Positions 1 to 6,251 of a stretch of DNA of 6,251 nt are shown here, in pieces. The position numbers and the translations under genes are program-made. Under the pieces are notes generated by a model, which saw only the letters and a list, made by a program, of their open reading frames with translations, ran no database searches and was not told where the DNA came from. The stretch is from Pseudolabrys sp. Its GTDB lineage: Bacteria; Pseudomonadota; Alphaproteobacteria; Rhizobiales; Xanthobacteraceae. How positions within the stretch are numbered: position 1 is the first letter of the stretch; each line of letters opens with the position of its first letter. The stretch covers positions 1 through 6,251 of the forward strand of contig JAFAQJ010000020.1 of the NCBI GenBank assembly GCA_019246455.1, given 5' to 3'.

Positions 1-654
1 CTCGTCTATCTCGCCGGCGCCTCGCTCGAACGTTTTGCCGATCGCGAGCCGGAGCCGCGTGTCAAACGTGAGACCGTGACGGCCGCGGCGCTGTTCGTAC
101 TCGGCTTTTCGACCGTGTTCGTCGCGCTGGGTGCAAGCGCGAGCGTCATCGGCGCGTTGATCCGCGCCTATTCGGGGCCGCTCGGCATCGTCGCCGGCAT
201 CGCGATTATTCTGATGGGGCTGCACTTTTTAGGAGTTACCCAGATCGCACTGTTGCATCGAGAAAAGCGCGCGACCGTGGCAAAGCCGGTCGGTTTATGG
301 GGCGCGTATGTGATGGGTCTGGCCTTTGCATTCGGTTGGACGCCCTGCATCGGCCCGATCCTCGCCGCGATCCTGGCCGTGGCAGCGTCCGAACAGACGG
401 TGGCGCGCGGCGCGAGTCTGCTTGCGGTCTATTCGCTCGGGCTTGGCATTCCGTTCATCGTTGCGGCGCTCGCGATCGAGCCCTTCGCGGCGTTTCTGGC
501 GCGCTTTCGCGAATATCTGCGTCGTGTCGAACAGGGCGTGGGCGCGCTTCTGGTCCTTACCGGCATCGCTTTCCTGTCGCCGTCGCTGAACTGGATTTCC
601 TCGTTCAGCGTGTGGCTGCTCGATACATTTCCGGCGCTCGGAAAAATCGGTTGA
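1..654 (+). CDS. ccdA: CcdA/DsbD-family cytochrome c biogenesis membrane protein (5' partial)
   Basis: The reading frame is open from base 1 to a TGA at 652-654, giving 217 residues with the start codon before the window. CcdA proteins carry reducing power from cytoplasmic thioredoxin across the inner membrane, to apocytochrome c maturation or other periplasmic thiol pathways. The partial protein begins in the first loop (LAGASLE), followed by the family-typical segment FVLGFSTVFVALGASAS at residues 32-48. Hydrophobic segments lie near 27-50, 59-80, 100-128, 135-160 and 178-196. The second redox cysteine of the family is present as Cys116 in GWTPCIGP; its partner, normally in an SPC motif of the first helix, would lie upstream of the window. 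A GTG at 76 could be read as a start, but it would cut off conserved family sequence, so I reject it. The gene converges on the liv operon with a terminator between them. The family call is strong; the exact thiol partner is unknown. Confidence 0.9.
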   Translation, partial: LVYLAGASLERFADREPEPRVKRETVTAAALFVLGFSTVFVALGASASVIGALIRAYSGPLGIVAGIAIILMGLHFLGVTQIALLHREKRATVAKPVGLWGAYVMGLAFAFGWTPCIGPILAAILAVAASEQTVARGASLLAVYSLGLGIPFIVAALAIEPFAAFLARFREYLRRVEQGVGALLVLTGIAFLSPSLNWISSFSVWLLDTFPALGKIG

Positions 655-1858
655 CGCCGGCATAAGAAAAACGCCCGCCGGTGAGGCGGGCGTTTCCATT
701 TTGATCGCTTTTTAGTGATCGCGCGTAGTTAGTCGCGCCTGGCGGCAGTTCGACGTACGTGATCTTGCCGCTGGCATCCTTCTTCCAGATGTACATCACG
801 TAGTCGAGCTTCGTGAGGTCACCCTTCTTGTCGTATGAGATGTCGCCAAGCACGGTCTTGAAGGCCTTGCCAGAGTGCATCACTTCGGCGACCTTCTTCG
901 GATCGAGCGACTTCGCCTGCTCCGCGGCCTGCTTAATGATCTGCACGGCCGCATAGCTATAGAGCGTGTAGGCTTCCGGATTGAAGTTTTTGGCCTTGAA
1001 CTTCGCCACGACGTCCTTTGCTGACGCGTTCTTGGTGGCATCGGGCCCGTAGGTCATGTAGGTGCCTTCGACGCCGGGGCCGCCGATCGCGGCGAACTCG
1101 TCGGTGGTGATGCCGTCACCGCTCATCATCGGAACCTTGACGCCTTGATCGCGCATCTGGCGCACAATCAGGCCGCCCTCGGTATGCAGGCCGCCCCAGT
1201 AGACGAGGTCGGCACCCGACGACTTGATCTTCGACACCAGCGCCGAGAAGTCCTTCTCGCCGACGTTGATGCCTTCGTACAGCACCTCCTTCACGCCGCC
1301 TTTGTTGAGGCCCTTCTTGGTCTCGTCGGCAAGACCCTGACCATAGGTCGTCTTGTCGTGGACGATCGCGATCTTCTTGCCTTTCATGTTCTTGAGAATG
1401 AAGGCCGATGCCACCGCGCCCTGCTGATCGTCACGACCGCAGGTGCGGAAGATGTTCCACATATTGCGTTCGGTGATCTTCGGATTGGTCGCGGACGGCG
1501 TGATCTCAAGTACGCCGTTCTCCTGGTAGACTTCCGAGGAGGGCATTGTGACGCCGGAGTTGAATGGACCGATGACGAACTTCACGCCATCGCCAACGAA
1601 TTTGTTTGCGACGGAAACGCCCTGCTTCGGGTCGGATGCGTCGTCACCGTACTGGACGGCGATCTTTTGCCCCATGATGCCACCGGCCGCGTTGATGTCG
1701 GCAATGGCTTGGTCGGCGCCGTTCTTCAGCTGCGCGCCGAACGCGGCGTTCGGACCGGTGACCGGGCCTTGAACGCCAAACTTGATTTGAGCGAAGGCGG
1801 TGCTGCCAAGGGCAAGACCGATACCCAGTGCGAGGCCAAGCGTAACAGTTTTCTTCAT
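605..1858 (-). CDS. livJ: Periplasmic branched-chain amino acid binding protein (LivJ/LivK type), C-terminal extension suspicious
   Basis: This is the type 1 periplasmic solute-binding component of the LIV uptake system; it captures leucine, isoleucine, valine or a related amino acid and docks on LivH-LivM. Residues 1-23 form a signal peptide with a hydrophobic core and an AFA|Q cleavage site. The mature part opens with IKFGVQGPVTGP, as in LivJ. Further LivJ-like blocks are DDASDPKQG (72-80), VIGPFNSGVT (95-104), IAIVHDKTTYGQG (163-175), GEKDFSALV (200-208) and WGGLHTEGG (221-229), the last with a Glu227 that matches a ligand-contacting position of LivJ as I recall it. The ATG at 1856-1858 has AGGAG five bases upstream. 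The normal family C-terminus is reached at about residue 371 (YVEL, base 746), but the frame continues 46 more codons, through the terminator and into the 3' end of ccdA, to a TGA at 605-607. Stops in both other frames occur at 729-731 and 712-714, so a one-base indel near 715-750 is likely. Substrate preference cannot be read from sequence alone. Confidence 0.93.
   Translation of the reverse strand: MKKTVTLGLALGIGLALGSTAFAQIKFGVQGPVTGPNAAFGAQLKNGADQAIADINAAGGIMGQKIAVQYGDDASDPKQGVSVANKFVGDGVKFVIGPFNSGVTMPSSEVYQENGVLEITPSATNPKITERNMWNIFRTCGRDDQQGAVASAFILKNMKGKKIAIVHDKTTYGQGLADETKKGLNKGGVKEVLYEGINVGEKDFSALVSKIKSSGADLVYWGGLHTEGGLIVRQMRDQGVKVPMMSGDGITTDEFAAIGGPGVEGTYMTYGPDATKNASAKDVVAKFKAKNFNPEAYTLYSYAAVQIIKQAAEQAKSLDPKKVAEVMHSGKAFKTVLGDISYDKKGDLTKLDYVMYIWKKDASGKITYVELPPGATNYARSLKSDQNGNARLTGGRFSYAGVNRFFRAPEMYRAATR
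666..702. terminator. Intrinsic terminator shared by convergent ccdA and liv operon
   Basis: A perfect 11-bp inverted repeat pairs 669-679 with 685-695 (arm AAACGCCCGCC) around a five-base loop, 680-684. Read on the minus strand, the stem runs directly into a run of five T (complement of 667-671), the classic rho-independent layout for the end of the liv operon. Read on the plus strand, it is followed by TTTCCATTTT, a weaker but plausible U-tract for ccdA, whose stop is 14 bases before the stem. I therefore infer bidirectional use. The stem lies inside the apparent reading frame of the binding-protein gene, which is anomalous. Confidence 0.88.
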
Positions 1859-1945
1859 CTGAGCTCCTCTCCGTTATCCGTTGAAATTCCTGCGGCAACC
1901 CAATCGCTTTTTTTCTTTGCCGTTTTCTGTTGGGGAAATGCTAGC
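1859..1945 (-). other. Intergenic gap between the small membrane-protein gene and the binding-protein gene
   Basis: These 87 bp are the only sizeable non-coding gap inside the liv operon. On the minus strand they hold an A-rich tract (complement of about 1908-1917) and then the Shine-Dalgarno of the binding-protein gene. I see no hairpin strong enough to be a terminator or attenuator and no convincing -35/-10 pair. The gap could hold an RNA processing site or a weak internal promoter raising binding-protein output; that is inference only. Confidence 0.4.
1864..1868 (-). promoter_or_regulatory. Shine-Dalgarno site of the binding-protein gene
   Basis: AGGAG on the minus strand, within GGAGAGGAGC, lies five bases before the ATG at 1856-1858. 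It is a near-ideal site, which suits a binding protein that must be made in excess over the membrane and ATPase subunits. It also fixes the start codon at the residue that gives a complete signal peptide. Confidence 0.8.
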
Positions 1946-2305
1946 CTAGGGCGCGTGATGGCGCCAGCCCAGGAAGCCAGAGCGCATATTGAGCCAGTGA
2001 TACTGCTCAATCATCTGGCGGACCCGTGTCATACGAAAGCCTAAGAGCCCGAGCCCCAGGCAAAACGCCGCGTCGACTGCATAATAGTGCACCGATAGCA
2101 ACGTCCCGCCGAAAAGCGCGAAGTGGAAGAACCTCACAGCTCCACCTAGAATGAGGGTGTAAAAGATGATCTGCCAGGTTGGCCGCCAAGTCCCCGCGAT
2201 CGCCCGGCCGGTGAGCCAAGCGCCGCCGCCTCCGAGCGCGATTGTGACCAGCACAAATACTCCAAGCGAATCTTCCTCATAAAAGAATGCGGCAATCTGT
2301 TCCAT
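1946..2305 (-). CDS. Small multi-pass membrane protein of unknown function in liv operon (DUF6867-like)
   Basis: This 119-residue protein has hydrophobic segments at about 15-37, 43-67 and 70-90 and a basic, aromatic C-terminal tail (residues 91-119, FRMTRVRQMIEQYHWLN then GWRHH), consistent with three membrane helices. It has no signal peptide cleavage site, no catalytic motif and no resemblance to an ABC subunit. Landmarks are WLTGRAIAGTWRP (30-42) and VRFFHFALFGGTLLS (57-71). I recall similar proteins beside liv genes in Bradyrhizobium and relatives, filed as a domain of unknown function (probably DUF6867), but could not check this. Its ATG overlaps the TAA of livF by one base (TAATG), with only a weak GAAGG 12 bases upstream, so translation is probably by coupling to livF. 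It is followed by an 87-bp gap before the binding-protein gene. A role in assembly, stability or regulation of the permease is inference from position only. Confidence 0.85.
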   Translation of the reverse strand: MEQIAAFFYEEDSLGVFVLVTIALGGGGAWLTGRAIAGTWRPTWQIIFYTLILGGAVRFFHFALFGGTLLSVHYYAVDAAFCLGLGLLGFRMTRVRQMIEQYHWLNMRSGFLGWRHHAP

Positions 2306-3027
2306 TAGTGGCGTCCGCCTTCGAGGTAGGCGGCCTTGATTTCGGGCCGTTCGAGCAGTTCGGCTCCAGTGCCTGACAGCGTAATGGTCCCATTGACCAT
2401 CACATAGCCGCGGTGGGCCAGTTTTAGCGCGTGGAACGCATTCTGCTCGACAAGGAAGACCGTGAGCCGGTCCTGCTTATTGAGCGTCCGGATGGCGTCG
2501 AAGATCTGCCGGACGATCAGCGGGGCAAGCCCCAGCGAAGGCTCGTCCAAGAGCAAGAGGCGGGGCCGGCTCATCAGTGCGCGGGCGATTGCCAGCATTT
2601 GCTGTTCGCCGCCCGATAGCGTGCCGCCGCGCTGGTTGACGCGTTCCTTCAAGCGCGGAAAGAGTGTGAGAATGCGCTCGAGATCGGCTCCGAAATTCGC
2701 CTTGTCGGCTACGATTGCGCCCATCTGGAGATTCTCCAACACGCTCATGCGGGAGAAGATGCGACGACCCTCGGGTGCCTGCGCCAACTTGAGACGGGCG
2801 ATTTCGTGCGTCGGCATTTTTGTGATTTCGGTGCCGTCGAACAGTATCGAACCATCCCGTGCGCGCGGGTTGCCACACACTGTCATCATCAACGTCGATT
2901 TTCCGGCGCCGTTGGCTCCGATCAACGTGACGATCTCGCCGTCGTTGACGTCGAGGTCGACGCCTTTGAGCGCCTGAACGCGCCCGTAGAAGGTCGTAAC
3001 GCCACGTACCGACAAAAGCGAAGTCAT
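2305..3027 (-). CDS. livF: Branched-chain amino acid ABC transporter ATP-binding protein LivF
   Basis: This is one of the two cytoplasmic ATPases that power LIV import, pairing with LivG beneath LivH-LivM. The 240 residues match the usual LivF length. Visible motifs are Walker A GANGAGKS (37-44), Q-loop Gln83 in AQAPEGR, signature LSGGEQQ (137-143), Walker B LLLLDE (157-162) and D-loop SLGL (164-167). The usual H-loop histidine is glutamine (Gln195 in FLVEQN), which is the family norm for LivF as I recall it and not a defect. The C-terminus ALKLAHRGYVM...AAYLEGG is typical LivF. The ATG at 3025-3027 overlaps the TGA of livG by four bases (ATGA) and has GGAGG at 3035-3039, seven bases upstream and inside livG. 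Confidence 0.97.
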   Translation of the reverse strand: MTSLLSVRGVTTFYGRVQALKGVDLDVNDGEIVTLIGANGAGKSTLMMTVCGNPRARDGSILFDGTEITKMPTHEIARLKLAQAPEGRRIFSRMSVLENLQMGAIVADKANFGADLERILTLFPRLKERVNQRGGTLSGGEQQMLAIARALMSRPRLLLLDEPSLGLAPLIVRQIFDAIRTLNKQDRLTVFLVEQNAFHALKLAHRGYVMVNGTITLSGTGAELLERPEIKAAYLEGGRH

Positions 3028-3925
3028 AGTCCGACCTCCGCTTCGACCTTGGCAACATCTTTGTCCTCGACGCCGAGATAAGCAGCGACGACCTTGGGAT
3101 CGTTGCGTACGAAATCGGGCGTGCCATCGGAAATTTTTACGCCATAGTCGAGCACGACGATGCGATCGGAAATCTCCATCACCACCGACATGTCGTGCTC
3201 GATGAGCAAGATCGTGATGCCGAAATCCTTTCGGATCGCAAGCAAAAGCGCGTTGAGGTCGGCGCTCTCCCGTGGATTAAGCCCGGCGGCCGGTTCGTCG
3301 AGGCATAGCAAAGTGGGCCGCGTGCACATGGCGCGCGCGATTTCGAGCCGCCGCTGTGCGCCATACGGCAAGTCGCCGGCCGGATCGTCGGCGCGATCGA
3401 GAAGACCGATGCGATCGAGCCACTCGCGCGCCATGTCGATCGCGGCGCGCTCGGCCTTGGCATAAGACGGGATGCCGAGCACGCCAAGCAACGTGAAGCC
3501 GGATGCGATCATCAGCGCGTTGTGCTGGGCGACCATTAGGTTCTCAAGCACTGTCATGCCGGGAAACAGCCGGATGTTCTGGAACGTGCGTGCGACCTTG
3601 GCCTTGTGCGTGACGAGGTATTCCGGCATGCGCTCGAGCAGGAAGAGCGAGCCGTCGCGCCGCGCAAGGCTTCGCTCGCCCTTGTCCGTCAGCGCCGCGA
3701 GCTCGTTCCAGATCGCCGGTGAGCCGTGGCGGATCGCAAGGCGGCCCTCGCTCGGCTTGTAGAAGCCCGTGATGCAATTAAAGACCGTCGTTTTACCCGC
3801 GCCGTTCGGGCCGATCAGCGCGGTGATCGAACCTTCGGCGACTTCAAAGGACAGGTCGTGGACCGCCACCAGGCCGCCGAAGCGCATGGTGAGATGTTCG
3901 ACGCGGAGCAGCGTGTCGCCGGCCA

Positions 3926-3926
<1 letters not shown>
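3024..3926 (-). CDS. livG: Branched-chain amino acid ABC transporter ATP-binding protein LivG
   Basis: This is the second ATPase of the LIV importer. From the chosen start it has 300 residues, against about 255 for the common form. Motifs are Walker A GPNGAGKT (39-46), Q-loop Gln116 in ARTFQNIRLF, signature LPYGAQRR (186-193), Walker B TLLCLDE (205-211), D-loop AAGL (213-216) and H-loop His244 in LLIEHDM. GLNPRES (215-221) is a LivG hallmark. The extra length is mainly an insert at about 63-112, between Walker A and the Q-loop, rich in charged residues and containing FLLERMPEY. An in-frame ATG at 4025 would add 33 residues lying wholly inside livM with no family resemblance. The ATG at 3924-3926 is preferred because it overlaps the livM stop by one base (TGATG) and has AAGGAAGG nine bases upstream. 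All catalytic motifs are intact. Confidence 0.96.
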
Positions 3927-5302
<1,376 letters not shown>

Positions 5303-5303
5303 G

Positions 5304-6245
5304 TCACACCTTCTCGACGTCGGGGCGGCCGAATAGCCCTTGCGGCAGGAAGATCAGCGTGATGGCGAGGACGCTAAAGGCGGCGACGTCTTTGTAGTCG
5401 ATCGAGAAATAGGCGGACCACATGGTCTCGATCAGGCCGATCAGGATGCCGCCGACCACAGCGCCGGGCAGCGAGCCGATGCCCCCTAGAACCGCCGCGG
5501 TGAAGGCTTTCACGCCGGGTACAAACCCGTCATAGAAGCTGATCACGCCGTAGTACATCAGATAGAGCGTGCCGGCGACGGCGGCGAGCGCCGCTGCGAT
5601 CACGAAAGTAATGGAAATCGTCCGGTCGACGTCGACGCCGACCAGTGCCGCCATCTTCTGATCCTGTTCGCAGGCGCGTTGCGCGCGTCCCAGGCTCGTC
5701 TTTGCGACCAGGTACCAGAACGCGCCGAGCAGCACCGCTGTCACACCCCAGATGATGAGCTGCTTGAACGAGAGAGTTACAACATAGTCGTTGCGGGTCA
5801 TCAGGACGAATTCGCCGTGCACGAGCGCGGGTATCGGCTTGTTGCGCGGGCCCTGCGTCACCTGCACGAAATTCGACAGGAAAATCGACATGCCGATCGC
5901 CGAGATAAGCGGCGCCAAGCGGAAGGATCCGCGTAGCGGCCGGTAGGCGATGCGTTCGATGGTCCAGTTCACGACCGACGTGAAAACCATCGCGACGATC
6001 AGGACAATCAGCAGCGCAAGCGCGATCGAAGCGACGCCGAGCCAGCTTGTGAGGATGAGCAGCGCGATGAGCGCGATGAATGCCGACACCATGAACACAT
6101 CGCCATGGGCGAAGTTCACCATGCCGATGATGCCGAACACCATCGTGTAGCCGATGGCGATCAGGCCGTAGATGGATCCCAGCGTGATGCCGTTCACCAG
6201 CTGCTGAAAAAACACTTCCATGTCGAAGGCATTCCCCAATGCCAT
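5304..6245 (-). CDS. livH: Branched-chain amino acid ABC transporter permease LivH
   Basis: This is the other half of the LIV channel. It has 313 residues if the ATG at 6243-6245 is used. A LivH-typical N-terminus follows: QQLVNGITLGSIYGLIAIGY (14-33) and GMVNFAHGDVFM (41-52). Membrane segments are at about 19-40, 48-68, 71-93, 110-128, 162-182, 208-232, 246-275 and 288-303. The EAA-like loop that touches the ATPases is at 186-207 (GRAQRACEQDQKMAALVGVD). AVLGGIGSLPGAVVGG (251-266) is a strong family block and the end LPQGLFG (300-306) is normal. Family members usually begin MEVFF-like, so an ATG at 6219-6221 (Met9, 305 residues) may be the true start; its only candidate Shine-Dalgarno, GGGGA, is far away (about 11 bases). 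The ribosome site of the upstream ATG falls almost entirely outside the window, so this cannot be settled here. It is the first liv gene visible; the operon promoter must lie beyond 6251. Confidence 0.95.
   Translation of the reverse strand: MALGNAFDMEVFFQQLVNGITLGSIYGLIAIGYTMVFGIIGMVNFAHGDVFMVSAFIALIALLILTSWLGVASIALALLIVLIVAMVFTSVVNWTIERIAYRPLRGSFRLAPLISAIGMSIFLSNFVQVTQGPRNKPIPALVHGEFVLMTRNDYVVTLSFKQLIIWGVTAVLLGAFWYLVAKTSLGRAQRACEQDQKMAALVGVDVDRTISITFVIAAALAAVAGTLYLMYYGVISFYDGFVPGVKAFTAAVLGGIGSLPGAVVGGILIGLIETMWSAYFSIDYKDVAAFSVLAITLIFLPQGLFGRPDVEKV
5309..5314 (-). promoter_or_regulatory. Shine-Dalgarno site supporting the GTG start of livM
   Basis: AGAAGG on the minus strand lies six bases before the GTG at 5300-5302, inside the last codons of livH. 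The next in-frame ATG is far inside the protein, past the first membrane segments, so this site and the TGA-C-GTG junction make GTG the likely start. Confidence 0.65.
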
Positions 6246-6251
6246 CCGCCG

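Noticed and set aside
76..654. GTG at 76 as the start of the CcdA-like gene
   Set aside because: The frame is open upstream to base 1 and encodes the family-typical LAGASLE loop, so the gene is cut by the window edge and does not start at 76.
703..720. Second small inverted repeat, GATCGC paired with GTGATC
   Set aside because: Only six pairs including one G-U wobble; too weak to call as a separate terminator beside the strong hairpin at 669-695.
1871..1898. Possible -35 TTGCCG (complement 1893-1898) and -10 TAACGG (complement 1871-1876) before the binding-protein gene
   Set aside because: The -10 match is poor, and the start of transcription would fall inside the Shine-Dalgarno site, leaving no usable leader.
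1145..2044. Long plus-strand open frame of 299 codons antisense to the binding-protein gene
   Set aside because: It lies opposite a strongly recognised gene, has no ribosome site or family resemblance, and is the kind of long antisense frame that high-GC codon use creates.
2462..2977. Long plus-strand open frame opposite livF, and similar frames opposite livG, livM and livH
   Set aside because: Shadow frames antisense to intact ABC-transporter genes, with low-complexity Arg/Ser-rich products typical of GC-rich antisense reading.

Overview
The window is high-GC DNA in which nearly every base is coding. It looks like an alphaproteobacterial chromosome, most likely Hyphomicrobiales (Bradyrhizobium, Rhodopseudomonas or Xanthobacteraceae type). 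That placement is an inference from base composition, protein wording, and a liv operon that carries a small membrane protein; I recall this arrangement from that order. No RNA gene, mobile element, CRISPR array, integrase or long repeat is visible. This is core metabolism and transport, not an accessory island.

Layout: (1) Positions 1-654, plus strand, hold the C-terminal two thirds or more of a CcdA/DsbD-family membrane protein that starts before the window. (2) Positions 666-702 hold a strong 11-bp GC-rich hairpin with a T-run, a shared terminator between two convergent units. (3) From 6245 down to about 700, minus strand, lies a complete high-affinity branched-chain amino acid (LIV/HAAT-type) ABC transporter operon. 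Its transcription order is livH (permease), livM (permease), livG (ATPase), livF (ATPase), a 119-residue membrane protein of unknown function, and a periplasmic LivJ/LivK-type binding protein.

The genes work as one machine. The exported binding protein captures the amino acid and delivers it to the LivH-LivM channel in the inner membrane, and the LivG-LivF ATPase pair drives import. The first five genes are packed with junctions of 1 bp overlap, 4 bp overlap or a 1 bp gap, which suggests translational coupling and fixed stoichiometry. The binding-protein gene is set apart by 87 bp and has its own good Shine-Dalgarno site.

No wholly new system is evident. The most interesting points are these. 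The binding-protein reading frame has no stop at the usual place; it runs 46 codons further, through the terminator hairpin and 50 bp into the convergent gene, so a frameshift, stop loss or sequence error is likely. A small unassigned membrane protein is translationally coupled to livF. LivG carries an insert of about 50 residues between Walker A and the Q-loop.
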